A DNA stretch of 64,000 bases from Streptomyces catenulae (GTDB lineage Bacteria; Actinomycetota; Actinomycetes; Streptomycetales; Streptomycetaceae), in NCBI RefSeq assembly GCF_000718015.1, contig NZ_JODY01000017.1, positions 124,001-188,000 on the forward strand, in the 5' to 3' direction. This document shows, one piece after another, positions 8,130 through 16,509 of the stretch (its first letter is position 1; each line of letters opens with the position of its first letter). Under the pieces are notes generated by a model, which was given only the letters and a program-made list of their open reading frames with translations, had not been told where the DNA came from and did not search any database. The position numbers and the translations under genes are program-made.

Positions 8130-9591
8130 CAGCAACGCCCCGTGGCCACCGCCGCAGCTCGCCCCGATGTACCGCGAGATGCGCGTCGACGACGCCTGGT
8201 ACTCCGGCGACCGAACCAAGCTCGCCGAGATCTACCAGCACCATCCGCAGCGCGAGGACGGCCGACGCCGGTTGTGGTCCCGCAACCGCGCCCCGCAGCC
8301 CGGCAAGCGCGACACCCGCCTGCACATCCCGCTCGCCGGCGACATCGCCACCACGAGCGCCGACCTGCTGTTCTCCGAACCGCCCGCGTTCACCGTCCCG
8401 GACACCGGCGCACAGGATCGCCTCGCCGAACTCGTCGACGTCGGCGGCATCGAGAACACCCTGCTCGAAGGGGCCGAGGTCGCCGCCGCGCTCGGCGGCG
8501 CGTATCTCCGGGTCACGTGGGATACCTCGCTCGCACCCCGCCCGCTGCTCACAGCCGTGCACGCCGACGCCGCCGTACCGCGCTTTCGCTGGGGGCAGTT
8601 GACCGAGGTCACGTTCTGGCACGAGCTCGCCTCGGACGGCTCAACCGTATGGCGCCACCTCGAACACCACGAACCGGGCCGCATCCTGCACGGCCTGTAC
8701 GAGGGGACCGTCGACAGCCTCGGGCGGCGCGTGCCGCTCACCGAGCACCCCGAGGTCGCCGACCTCGCCGCCTCCCTCGGCCCCGAAGGCGACGCGATCG
8801 AGACGGGGATACCCGAGCTCACCGCCGCGTACATGCCCAACATCCGGCCCAACCGCCGCCACCGCGGAAGCCCGCTCGGCCGCTCCGACTACGCCGCGCC
8901 CCTGCACGACCTCATGGACGCACTCGACGAGACATGGTCCTCGTGGCTGCGCGACATCAGGCTCGGCAGGGCGCGGCTGATCATCCCCGACGGGTATATG
9001 CGCGATCACGGGCCGGGTAGCGGGGCCTCGTTCGACGACGACCGCGAAATCTGGCAGGGACTGAACATCCCGCCCACCGAAGGCGGGGGCATCACCTTGT
9101 CCCAGTTCGCGATCAGAGTCGCCGAGCACCAGTCGACCGCCGACTCGCTCGTGCAGCAGGCCATACGCTCCGCCGGCTACTCCGCGCAGAGCTTCGGACT
9201 CGGCGACCAGGGCGCCGCCGTCACCGCGACCGAGGTCACCGCCCGCGAACGCCGGTCGATGATCACGCGGGGCAAGAAGTCGCGGTACTGGCGCCCCGCC
9301 CTCGCGCACGTCCTGCTCGTCATGCTGCGACTCGACCGAGCGATGTTCACCCCGGGCCTTGTCGTCGACCGGCCGCGCGTCACCTTCGGCGACGGCGTGA
9401 GCGAGGACCCGCAAACGGTCGCACAGACCCTGTCCCTGCTCCAGCAGGCGCAGGCCGTGAGCACCGACACGAAGGTTCGCGCGCTGCACCCCGATTGGGA
9501 CGACACCGACGTACAAGCCGAGGTCGACCGCATCCTCACCGAGACCGGCGCAGCCGTGCCCGACCCCATGCAGGCCGGCGTGCTCGACTAG
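8116..9591 (+). CDS. Portal protein (SPP1 Gp6-like)
   Basis: 491 residues from GTG 8,116, AGGGGG ribosome site at 8,104-8,109. The length and features fit siphovirus portals: an N-terminal clip region, the central segment with LLEGAEVAAALGGAYLRVTWD, then SDYAAPLHDLMDALDETWSSWLRDI, which forms the stem helices, and a C-terminal helical crown ending GVLD. It forms the dodecameric ring at one capsid vertex, docking terminase and later the connector proteins. It is followed not by the MuF gene directly but by an AT-rich insert with a small gene on the other strand. Confidence 0.9.
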   Translation: MPLPDSNAPWPPPQLAPMYREMRVDDAWYSGDRTKLAEIYQHHPQREDGRRRLWSRNRAPQPGKRDTRLHIPLAGDIATTSADLLFSEPPAFTVPDTGAQDRLAELVDVGGIENTLLEGAEVAAALGGAYLRVTWDTSLAPRPLLTAVHADAAVPRFRWGQLTEVTFWHELASDGSTVWRHLEHHEPGRILHGLYEGTVDSLGRRVPLTEHPEVADLAASLGPEGDAIETGIPELTAAYMPNIRPNRRHRGSPLGRSDYAAPLHDLMDALDETWSSWLRDIRLGRARLIIPDGYMRDHGPGSGASFDDDREIWQGLNIPPTEGGGITLSQFAIRVAEHQSTADSLVQQAIRSAGYSAQSFGLGDQGAAVTATEVTARERRSMITRGKKSRYWRPALAHVLLVMLRLDRAMFTPGLVVDRPRVTFGDGVSEDPQTVAQTLSLLQQAQAVSTDTKVRALHPDWDDTDVQAEVDRILTETGAAVPDPMQAGVLD

Positions 9592-9738
9592 CTACCCATT
9601 CCCGAAGATCTTCCCGATCAGCCTTTCTGCGCGCGCCCTGATCTGCGGGTCAGGGTGCGCCATTGCCACCGCGAGCAGCACCATAACGAGGGCGAAGAAA
9701 GAGCCGGAAACAGCGGAGATCTGCACATCAATTTCCAT
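9592..9738 (-). CDS. 48-residue membrane protein inserted in the structural operon (candidate moron)
   Basis: An ORF runs against the late operon directly after the portal gene; its stop (9,592-9,594) abuts the portal stop. It encodes MEIDVQISAVSGSFFALVMV, then LLAVAMAHPDPQIRARAERL and a basic end. Residues 10-27 are a clean transmembrane helix, followed by a charged amphipathic tail. Codon use is less GC-biased than in flanking genes. I see no good ribosome site, which lowers confidence. A gene on the reverse strand with its own AT-rich upstream region fits a moron that is expressed from the lysogen. Confidence 0.45.
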   Translation of the reverse strand: MEIDVQISAVSGSFFALVMVLLAVAMAHPDPQIRARAERLIGKIFGNG

Positions 9739-9987
9739 GCACAGAACGCTACATGACGCCCCATGAGGCCCTTTGACTCTTATCGCTATACACCTTGAAG
9801 ACGAAACTGCAAGTCTTTAGATTCAAATACATCGACAAACGCCCTGATCAGGGGCTTCTGTGGTCGCAGTCGATCGCTAATCGTGCCTTATAACCTCACC
9901 CCCGCTCCCACAAAGAATCGTGACACAAGTCACATTGGGTGTTTCTTTTCTGTCACCTCTTAAAGGAAATCGCCAGGGGGTGACGTC
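9739..9987. other. AT-rich intergenic island with palindromes between portal and MuF genes
   Basis: About 250 bases without an evident gene and clearly lower in GC than the rest of the prophage. It holds a perfect 12-bp palindrome CCCTGATCAGGG (9,842-9,853), an inverted repeat GTGAC-acaa-GTCAC (9,920-9,933), and TATAAC-like and AAATAC-like hexamers in either direction. GGGGGTG at about 9,976-9,982 is the ribosome site for the MuF gene. It probably contains the promoter of the small reverse gene and possibly an internal late promoter. Confidence 0.5.
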
Positions 9988-12231
9988 ATGCCAATTCACC
10001 CCGGGATGGTCGAGGATCTCTCGGCCGGCGTGCGCGATCTGTACGCGGACGCCGAGGCGCGGCTGCTCGGCATCGTGGCGCGGCAGCTCGCGGACGGGTA
10101 CGAGGCGCCCGGCTGGGCCACGGCCAAGCTGCGCGACATTCAGCCGCTACGCCGTGCCGCACAGGGCATCGTCGATGCCCTCGGCAGCGCCATGGAGTTG
10201 GAAGTCTTCGACGCCGTCGCCGAGGCGTACAGCATCGGTGCGCGGGCGGGCCTGGTTGAGCTCGGCGCCCTGCACGACGCGGACGCGCGCCGGATCGCCG
10301 ACACCACCCCCAACACGCGGGCGGTCGACCGGCTCGCGCAGGAAACCGTCGACCTCGTCACCGAGACGCACCGGGGGATTCTGCGCGGCGTCGAGGACGG
10401 GTACCGGCAGGTGGTCGCCGAGGTGTCAGCAACGCCGCTGCTCGGCATCGACACCCGTCGGCAGGCCACGCAGCGCGCCATGGAGCGGTTCGCCGACCGC
10501 GGTCTACGGACATTCGTTGACCGGTCGGGGCGTGCGTGGCAGATGACGAGCTACGCCGAGATGGCCGTGCGCACGTCTGTCGGGCGTGCGGCTGTTGAGG
10601 GGCACGGCGACCGGCTGCGTGCCGCCGGTCTCGATCTCGTGATCGTCTCCAACGCGCCGCACGAGTGCCCGCTGTGCGCGCCGTTCGAGGGCAAGGTGCT
10701 GTCCCTCGACGGTCCTGGTGGCGCGCGGTCGGTCGAGGTCGAGCACGCCGTCGAGGACGGCCGCATGGTGCGCGTGCAGATCGCCGGGAGCCTCGACGAG
10801 GCCCGGCAGCGCGGCTTTCAGCATCCCAACTGCCGCCACTCGACCAGTGCTTATCTGTCCGGTGTCACCCGTGCCCCCGTCGAGCACTCCGAGGATCCCG
10901 TCGGGTACGAGGCGAGTCAGCGGCAGCGGGCGATCGAGCGTGGCATCCGGAAGTGGAAGAACCGCGTCGCCGCCTCGACGTCCCCCGAGGGCAAGCGGGC
11001 GGCCGAGGCCAAGGTGCGGCAGTGGCAGAAGCGCCAGCGCGAGCACCTCGCCGCGCACCCCGAGCTCATCCGCCGTCGCGAGCGCGAGCAGCTCGGCGCA
11101 GGCAACCTGCCCCCGAGCCGCGGCACCGCCGGACACCCCGGCGCCCCTGGCGGTCCGGGGTCGGATGCGTTCGAGGCCGCGCGCGTCCGCTCCGGTGACG
11201 CGCGCACCCTGCCCGAGATGAGCGACGAGCAGCTCGGCGCCGCGATCCGCCCCGGAGTCCTCGACGACCGCGACCGCGACCGCATCGCCACCGAGGCCGA
11301 CCGCCGCGACGAGCAGGCCCTGCTCGACCGCATCCGACCGCACGGCCAACTCGTCGACAACCTCATCGAGTTCAGCGACGACGAGCTCGCCCGCGTCTCT
11401 CCCCACCTCGGCGACGACGACATGCTGCGCGTCATGGCCGAGGCCGACCGGCGCGATATAGACGCCGCACTGCCCGGGGCCCGACGTGACCTTGTCGGCA
11501 TGTCCGAGCACGACCTCGCCGCCCGCGCCCGGCACGTCGAGGGCGACCGGCCGGCGATCGGCGCCGAGATGCACCGCCGGCGGCTGCTCGCCGAGGTGTT
11601 CCCCGACGGGCGCCTCGCCCGCGATCTGTCAGGCGTCGGCGACGACGTGCTCGGGTGGGCCGTGCGCTACGCCTCCCCCGAGGACGCGGCACGCATCGCC
11701 GACGAGATCGACGCCCGGTACCCGCCCGCCCCGCTCCCCGAAGCGTCCGGCGCGCACACCGTCGAGGGTCAGCTCGCCGACCGTGCTGCGGTAGACGAGG
11801 CCCTCGAACCGGCCGCGCCGCCGGACGCGTGGAACGGCCTTGCCGTCGACTGGTACGAGGGCATGACCAGCACCGAGCGATGGGTCGCCGAGCGTGAGTA
11901 CGCCGACATGCAGCAGCGCACCGCCTACACCCGCGAGCAGCTGCGCGAGATGTACCGCGAACACACATGGGCGCAGTACATGGACGCCGAAGACGCCACG
12001 AACGGTTACCTGCTTTCCCGCGAGGCCCGAGCCGCCGGCGTTGATCCCGCATCACTGTTCAGCGGTCCCGCGCACGTTGCCTACGCCCGCGCCTCGGAAG
12101 AGCTCAAACGGTATTGGGCGGACCACCCGCGCATGACGTTCGTGGAGTACGAGGAGATGGTCACCGGGCAGCGCAGCACTGCCGCCGAGACCGCTCGTGT
12201 CTCTCGCAACGCCCAGAACAATCGGCTCTAG
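9988..12231 (+). CDS. MuF-like minor capsid protein with long repeat-bearing C-terminal extension
   Basis: 747 residues, start ATG 9,988. The first 340 residues match phage minor capsid proteins (Phage_min_cap2/MuF type): helical N-terminus, then HECPLCAPFEGKVLSLDG with C227, and HPNCRHSTSAYL with C282, the Cys/His set of this fold. Residues 325-385 are a basic coiled coil. From 411 to about 580 come roughly four degenerate 40-50-residue repeats, and then a folded end (WNGLAVDWYEGMTSTERWV, YTREQLREMYREHTW). MuF proteins go into the head near the portal; in some phages their extra C-terminal domains are injected effectors. Whether this tail does that is unknown. Confidence 0.8.
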   Translation: MPIHPGMVEDLSAGVRDLYADAEARLLGIVARQLADGYEAPGWATAKLRDIQPLRRAAQGIVDALGSAMELEVFDAVAEAYSIGARAGLVELGALHDADARRIADTTPNTRAVDRLAQETVDLVTETHRGILRGVEDGYRQVVAEVSATPLLGIDTRRQATQRAMERFADRGLRTFVDRSGRAWQMTSYAEMAVRTSVGRAAVEGHGDRLRAAGLDLVIVSNAPHECPLCAPFEGKVLSLDGPGGARSVEVEHAVEDGRMVRVQIAGSLDEARQRGFQHPNCRHSTSAYLSGVTRAPVEHSEDPVGYEASQRQRAIERGIRKWKNRVAASTSPEGKRAAEAKVRQWQKRQREHLAAHPELIRRREREQLGAGNLPPSRGTAGHPGAPGGPGSDAFEAARVRSGDARTLPEMSDEQLGAAIRPGVLDDRDRDRIATEADRRDEQALLDRIRPHGQLVDNLIEFSDDELARVSPHLGDDDMLRVMAEADRRDIDAALPGARRDLVGMSEHDLAARARHVEGDRPAIGAEMHRRRLLAEVFPDGRLARDLSGVGDDVLGWAVRYASPEDAARIADEIDARYPPAPLPEASGAHTVEGQLADRAAVDEALEPAAPPDAWNGLAVDWYEGMTSTERWVAEREYADMQQRTAYTREQLREMYREHTWAQYMDAEDATNGYLLSREARAAGVDPASLFSGPAHVAYARASEELKRYWADHPRMTFVEYEEMVTGQRSTAAETARVSRNAQNNRL
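11218..11721 (+). repeat. Degenerate helical repeats inside the MuF-like protein
   Basis: Four units can be aligned by eye. They begin MSDEQLGAAIRPGVLDD, FSDDELARVSPHLGDDD, MSEHDLAARARHVEGDR and VGDDVLGWAVRYASPED. Each continues with a pattern like RIATEADRRDEQALL, LRVMAEADRRDIDAAL, IGAEMHRRRLLAEV or RIADEIDARYPP. They differ too much for recent slippage and look like an ancient structural repeat in protein residues 411-578. Confidence 0.65.
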
Positions 12232-12240
12232 GGGGTGGCT

Positions 12241-12417
12241 GTGGGCACCCGAGGTGACCTTGTGCGCGCACTGCGCGCCGGTATCGACGCCGGTCGCGCC
12301 GCATCCCCTGTGAGCGCGTGCCCCTACCCCCGCGGCGACCTGCGCCGCTCGGCATGGGTGCGCGGCTACGCCAAGGCCCGAGCGCTCCCCGGCGCCGCCG
12401 ACAACGGCAGCAAGTAG
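12241..12417 (+). CDS. Small Rmf/CrpP-fold-like protein
   Basis: 58 residues if started at GTG 12,241, which has TAGGGGG six bases upstream; GTG 12,235 would put the ribosome site inside the start. The pattern LRAGIDAGRAAS, CPYPRGDLRRSAWVRGYAKA resembles the ribosome modulation factor/CrpP family, whose core is xPYP...R.AW..GY. It lies in the head-gene operon between the MuF gene and the scaffold gene. Ribosome binding or another role for this fold in phage particles is not demonstrated; the call rests on the short motif. Confidence 0.55.
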   Translation: MGTRGDLVRALRAGIDAGRAASPVSACPYPRGDLRRSAWVRGYAKARALPGAADNGSK

Positions 12418-12439
12418 ACCTCTCCCCTTCTTCTCTCTC

Positions 12440-12458
12440 GGCCCGCCGCTGGCGGGCC
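12440..12458 (+). terminator. Short hairpin between small gene and scaffold gene
   Basis: An 8-bp perfect stem (GGCCCGCC/GGCGGGCC) with a 3-nt loop, followed by a pyrimidine-rich stretch (TCTCCCTCTTTCC). It may attenuate transcription or stabilise the downstream mRNA that carries the abundant scaffold and capsid genes. Confidence 0.4.
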
Positions 12459-12492
12459 TCTCCCTCTTTCCACACCCCGGAGGCGCGCCCGT

Positions 12493-13197
12493 ATGCCCGA
12501 GCACTCTCTCGACGAGACCCTGCCGACCCACCCGCGAACCGGCGAGCTTGCCCTCGGTCTGCGCCGCGATGGGCGCCCGATCTGGCCCATCAAGGGCGGT
12601 TCGGGCGAGGGCGGCGACCCTGCACCGACCGGCGCCCCGAACACCCCGCCGTCGGACGCCCCGGCCCCCACGTCGAGCACGCCACCGGCCTCGGACCCGG
12701 GTACCGCGCAGCAGCTCGTCGACGCCGCCAAGCGGGCCGATGAGGCCGCCGCCGAGCGCGACGAGCTGCGCGCCGCCCTCGACGCGGTAACCCGGGCGCT
12801 CAACCCCGGCGCCGACGACAACGCGCAGGACCCGGCGCAGCTCGCCGCCCGTGTCGCCGAGCGCGACAAGCAGCTCGACCAGGTCGCCGCCGAGCTGCGC
12901 ACCGCCCGCGCCGAGCTCGCCGCCTACAAGGCCGCGGGCGAGCAGGGCGCGCGGGCCGACCGGCTGCTCAACTCCCGGGCGTTCGCCGAGGCGCTCGCCG
13001 CCCTCGATCCGGATGACGCGAAGTTCGGCGAGCAGCTCGCCGCCGCCATCACGGCCGCGGTTGAAGCCGACCCCGAGCTCTACCGCGCCGCGCCCGCAGC
13101 GCCGACGCGGTCGGGCGCCGAGTTCAACGGCGCCCCGGCCGGTGAACGTCGCCCCGCTTCCCTGCACGACGCCATCGCCGCCCGCCTCGGCGGCTGA
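12493..13197 (+). CDS. Capsid scaffolding protein
   Basis: 234 residues, ATG 12,493 with CCGGAGG at 12,477-12,483. The protein has an acidic, Pro-rich N-terminus, a long coiled coil at about residues 75-150 (AAKRADEAAAERDELRAAL, VAERDKQLDQVAAELRTAR) and a short ordered C-terminus ending HDAIAARLGG. That layout, immediately upstream of the major capsid gene, is typical of phage scaffolds (GP20-like). It would co-assemble with the capsid protein and leave before packaging. Confidence 0.75.
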   Translation: MPEHSLDETLPTHPRTGELALGLRRDGRPIWPIKGGSGEGGDPAPTGAPNTPPSDAPAPTSSTPPASDPGTAQQLVDAAKRADEAAAERDELRAALDAVTRALNPGADDNAQDPAQLAARVAERDKQLDQVAAELRTARAELAAYKAAGEQGARADRLLNSRAFAEALAALDPDDAKFGEQLAAAITAAVEADPELYRAAPAAPTRSGAEFNGAPAGERRPASLHDAIAARLGG

Positions 13198-13214
13198 CCA
13201 AGGAGCCCTGAACC

Positions 13215-14204
13215 ATGGCGATCACCCTCGCCGACGCCAAGCTGAACACCCTCGACGACATCGATCTGACCTTGATCGACGAGTTCCGCAAGAGCTCGTG
13301 GTTGCTCGACAACCTCACGTTCGACAACTCGGTGAACCCTGCCGGGGGCGGCGCGACGCTCACCTACGGGTACACCCGTGTGATCGAGGAGCGCGGCGCT
13401 GCCTTCCGCCCGTTCAACACCGAGTACGACGTCGCCGAGGCGCGCCGCGCCCGCTTCACCGTCGACCTCGCCCCGCTCGGCGGTGCGTTTCAGGTCGACC
13501 GTGTCCTCGCCGCCCTCGGCCCGGCCGCGACGAACGAAGTCGCCCTACAGATGGGGCAGACGGTCAAGAGCGCACGGGCGTTCTTCGCCGATCAGGTCAT
13601 CAACGGTCGCCGCGACCACACCCCCGGTGCCGAGACCGGGTTCGACGGTCTCGACGTCGCCCTCGCCGCGTCCACCACGGAAATGGGCACGGGCGACGTA
13701 CTGGACTGGACCGGCGCCGCCCTCGGCGACGACCAGGCCGCGGCGCACGACGCGCTCGACGTCCTCGACGAGTGGCTCGGCCTGCTCGACGGCACCCCCT
13801 CGGCGATCCTCGGCAACAAGCGCACCATTGCCCGCGTGCGCTCCCTGGCGCGCAGGGCCGGCTACTACACGCGCAGCGAGGACACGTTCGGGCAGACCGT
13901 CGAGAGTTACGCGGGTATCCCGTTCGTCGACCTCGGCGACAAGGCCGGCAGCAGCGACCCGGTCATCGCCATCGAGGACCGCGAGGGCCTCGGTACGGGC
14001 CTGTCCGACCTGTACGCGGTGCGTCTCGGCCTCGACGGTTTCCACGGGGTGAGCACGGTCGGCACGCAGTTGGTGCGGCAGTGGCTGCCGTCCTTCGACT
14101 CCGCCGGCGCCGTAAAGCGCGGCGAGGTCGAGCTCGGCCCCGTCGCCGTCGCGCTCAAGGCCACCAAGTCCGCGGCCGTACTGCGCAACATCCGCGTTCG
14201 GTAA
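13215..14204 (+). CDS. Major capsid protein
   Basis: 329 residues, ATG 13,215 behind AAGGAG. It begins MAITLADAKLNTLDD and has the features of HK97-fold coat proteins of actinophages: an N-terminal arm, AFFADQVINGRRDHTPGAET in the middle, ILGNKRTIARVRSLARRAGYY as the spine-region helix, and a C-terminal strand ELGPVAVALKATKSAAVL. Position after a scaffold and before connector genes supports the call. It forms the icosahedral shell. Confidence 0.88.
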   Translation: MAITLADAKLNTLDDIDLTLIDEFRKSSWLLDNLTFDNSVNPAGGGATLTYGYTRVIEERGAAFRPFNTEYDVAEARRARFTVDLAPLGGAFQVDRVLAALGPAATNEVALQMGQTVKSARAFFADQVINGRRDHTPGAETGFDGLDVALAASTTEMGTGDVLDWTGAALGDDQAAAHDALDVLDEWLGLLDGTPSAILGNKRTIARVRSLARRAGYYTRSEDTFGQTVESYAGIPFVDLGDKAGSSDPVIAIEDREGLGTGLSDLYAVRLGLDGFHGVSTVGTQLVRQWLPSFDSAGAVKRGEVELGPVAVALKATKSAAVLRNIRVR

Positions 14205-14213
14205 GGGGGCAGC

Positions 14214-14438
14214 GTGCGCTACGAGATCACCGCCCCCGCGAGCGGTGACACGGGGTTGGTTGCCGGGGTCGCGTTCACCGCCGGCCACGCGCTCGTCGCT
14301 GACCCGCCGCCGGGCGCCGTCGAGTATTTCCGCCGCCACGGCTACCGCATCACCCCCGCCGACGACGGGCCGCAGGACTCCAAACCTGCGGCCCGTGCCC
14401 GCTCCCGCAACAAGCCGGGACCAAGCGAAGGGGGGTGA
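14214..14438 (+). CDS. Small structural-region protein (head or neck accessory)
   Basis: 74 residues from GTG 14,214, AAGGGGG at 14,203-14,209. It starts MRYEITAPASGDTGLVAGVAF, has YFRRHGYRITPADDG and a basic tail. Short proteins of this kind follow the capsid gene in many Streptomyces phages and may decorate or cap the head; no activity is known. Confidence 0.55.
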   Translation: MRYEITAPASGDTGLVAGVAFTAGHALVADPPPGAVEYFRRHGYRITPADDGPQDSKPAARARSRNKPGPSEGG

Positions 14439-14441
14439 GCC

Positions 14442-14861
14442 GTGGGCCGTGTCTACGCCGCCCGCGAGCAGCTCGCCGCCTACCTCGGAACCGCGCTGCC
14501 CGACGACGCCGAGCGGCTGCTCGCCCGCGCGTCCGAGGACATCGACGCCGCGCTGCTGACCGCCATCTACCGCACCGACGAGATGGGTTATCCGGTCGAG
14601 GCCCGTATCCGCGCCGCCCTGGCGAGCGCGGTCTGTGCGGAGGTCGAATACTGGCTCGCGACCGGCGAGGACGGCACCGGCACCGGGGAGCAGTGGGACG
14701 CGGTCAGCATCGGCCCCGTCAGCCTGTCCGGCCGCAGCAGCCCGCCCGCGCCCCCCGTCGTGAACGGTGTCGAGCTCGCGCCGCGCGCGTACCGGGCGCT
14801 GCACATGGCCGGTCTGCTGCCCGGCGAGGTGCTCGGCCCCGATGAGGTGTACCCGTGGTGA
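14442..14861 (+). CDS. Head-tail connector protein
   Basis: 139 residues, GTG 14,442. The N-terminal helical bundle (AAREQLAAYLGTALPDDAERLL, with RIRAALASAVCAEVEYWLATG) fits the HK97 gp6/SPP1 gp15 adaptor family. The C-terminal part carries a loop with SIGPVSLSG. It would bind the portal ring and pass DNA into the tail. It is followed by, and overlaps, the stopper gene. Confidence 0.7.
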   Translation: MGRVYAAREQLAAYLGTALPDDAERLLARASEDIDAALLTAIYRTDEMGYPVEARIRAALASAVCAEVEYWLATGEDGTGTGEQWDAVSIGPVSLSGRSSPPAPPVVNGVELAPRAYRALHMAGLLPGEVLGPDEVYPW

Positions 14862-15178
14862 GGCGCGTGCCCGGGTGGTTGCTGCGCCACCGGATCGCCA
14901 TCGAGCCGTACCTCGGCGATACGGCGTACGGCCCTTCGTTCGGTCCACAGGTTGTGGACGTGCCCGCCCTGGTCGACGAATCCCCGCGCATGGTGCGCGG
15001 CGCGGACGGCCGCGAGGTGCTCGCCACCGCGACCGTGATCGCCGCCCCCGATCTGCACTGCCCGCCCGGCTCCCGCATCACGTTGCCCGACGGGCGCACC
15101 ACCACCGCACTCACCGTCGCCCACCACACCGCCCCGGGGCTGCCCGTGCCGGCGAACACGGAGGTGAGTTGCGAATGA
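14855..15178 (+). CDS. Head closure (stopper) protein
   Basis: 107 residues if GTG 14,855 is used; GTG 14,858 is an equally good start, since ATGAGGTG lies 6 and 9 bases upstream. It is rich in beta-strand (HRIAIEPYLGDTAYG, TATVIAAPDLHCPPGSRITL) as expected of the small beta-barrel stoppers that plug the connector after packaging. The assignment rests on gene order and size rather than on a sequence motif. Confidence 0.6.
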   Translation: MVRRVPGWLLRHRIAIEPYLGDTAYGPSFGPQVVDVPALVDESPRMVRGADGREVLATATVIAAPDLHCPPGSRITLPDGRTTTALTVAHHTAPGLPVPANTEVSCE

Positions 15179-15531
15179 GTCCGCAGCGCGCCCGGCTGAC
15201 GTGGAACGGCGCCGCCGCCTCGGCGGTCATCCGCGAGGCAGCCGCGCGCGGTCTGCTGCTCGGCGCCGAGCACACCCTCGCCGCATCCCGGCAGCGCGTG
15301 CCGATCGCCGAGGGCACCCTCGAACGCTCCGGCGCCGCGAGCGTCGACGAGCAGCAGCTCGCCGCGGCCGTGTCCTACGACACCCCGTACGCCGTGCGCG
15401 TGCACGAGGACCTCAACGCGCGGCACTCCCCCGGCCGGGCAGCGAAGTACCTGGAATCCGTACTGCCCGAGGTCGCCGACGACGTGCAGGCGTTGATCGC
15501 CGCGCAGGTCCGGCGGGCGCTGCGCTCGTGA
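15175..15531 (+). CDS. Neck/tail-completion protein (HK97 gp10-like)
   Basis: 118 residues, ATG 15,175 with GGAGG at 15,160-15,164 and ATGA overlap with the previous gene. The N-terminal helix (AAASAVIREAAARGLLLGAEH) and later YDTPYAVRVHEDLNARHSPG match the signature of gp10-like minor structural proteins, where YDxPYAxxxHE is conserved. It lies between stopper and tail terminator in the standard order. Confidence 0.7.
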   Translation: MSPQRARLTWNGAAASAVIREAAARGLLLGAEHTLAASRQRVPIAEGTLERSGAASVDEQQLAAAVSYDTPYAVRVHEDLNARHSPGRAAKYLESVLPEVADDVQALIAAQVRRALRS

Positions 15532-15959
15532 GTTACACCGTCGACCTGCTCGACGGTCTCGCCCGCCTGCTCGATGCCGCCGGGGTCGGCTGCTACCGGC
15601 CCGACGGGGTGTACATCGCGGGCGAGACCGCGATCACCATCGCCGCTACCCCGCCGGTCCCCGACCGCGTGATCTGCCTGTCGGCGTATCCCGTCCTCGA
15701 CTCCCCCGCGCTCACCGACACCACCACCGGCATCCAGGTGCGCACCCGTGCGGGCGCGGACCCGCGCGAGGTCGACGCGCTCGACGACGCCGTGTTCGAC
15801 GCGCTGCACGCATCCGGGCCGTTCCTCTTCGGCTCGGTGCGCGTGCAGCTCATCTCTCGCGCCTCGGCCTCGCCGATCGGCGCCGACACGTCCGGCCGCA
15901 TGGAGCGGTCGGCGAACTACCACCTGCGCGCGCACCGCGCGCACCCCCGCCTCGAATAA
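15528..15959 (+). CDS. Tail terminator protein
   Basis: 143 residues, GTG 15,528 overlapping the previous stop (GTGA). It has an alternation of strands and helices (SYTVDLLDGLARLLDAAG, VICLSAYPVLDSPALT, QVRTRAGADPREVDALDD), typical of the small alpha/beta tail terminators that cap the tube and join it to the head. It is followed directly by the tail tube gene, which fits. Confidence 0.65.
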   Translation: MSYTVDLLDGLARLLDAAGVGCYRPDGVYIAGETAITIAATPPVPDRVICLSAYPVLDSPALTDTTTGIQVRTRAGADPREVDALDDAVFDALHASGPFLFGSVRVQLISRASASPIGADTSGRMERSANYHLRAHRAHPRLE

Positions 15960-15969
15960 GGAGACCGCC

Positions 15970-16509
15970 ATGCACAACCCCACGCCGCCGGCCGAGACCG
16001 TGACCGCGCTCGCGCGCCGGTACCGCCTGGAACTCGACATGGGCACCGAGTACGCCCCCTGCTGGACCCTGGTCCCCGGGATCACCGAGTTCACGACGAA
16101 GATCGAGCCCACGCAGCAGGACGTCAGCACGTACGACACCGAGGGGTGGGTCGAGCAGGCCGTCACCATGCTCGCCTGGTCGATCGAGGTCACCATCGCC
16201 CACCGCGCGCACCCGGACACCGGGGAGTTCAACGCGGCGCAGGAAGCGCTCCGCCGGGCGTCGATGCGGTTCGGCAGCGAGTCGTACGTGCGGGTGCGCT
16301 ACTACGACCGCAACGGCGCCAACGACGCGTACGAGGGCACGGCCCTGGTCACGTGGGAGCCCGACGGGGGCGGCCCGGACGAGATCGACAGTGTGAAGAT
16401 CACGCTCACCGGCTCCGGTCGGCTGAGCGGGATCTGCAACCCGGCCGCCCTTCCGGTCATCCGCCTGACGGCCGAGTTCACCGGCACCGACGACGAGGTG
16501 AGCAACTGA
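15970..16509 (+). CDS. Major tail (tube) protein
   Basis: 179 residues, ATG 15,970, AAGGAGA at 15,958-15,964. The sequence has the tube-protein pattern: RRYRLELDMGTEYAPCWTLV, PGITEFTTKIEPTQQDVSTY and a Gly/Ser/Thr-rich beta-sandwich ending VIRLTAEFTGTDDE. It precedes the tail chaperone pair and tape measure, as expected. It polymerises around the tape measure to make the non-contractile tail. Confidence 0.8.
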   Translation: MHNPTPPAETVTALARRYRLELDMGTEYAPCWTLVPGITEFTTKIEPTQQDVSTYDTEGWVEQAVTMLAWSIEVTIAHRAHPDTGEFNAAQEALRRASMRFGSESYVRVRYYDRNGANDAYEGTALVTWEPDGGGPDEIDSVKITLTGSGRLSGICNPAALPVIRLTAEFTGTDDEVSN

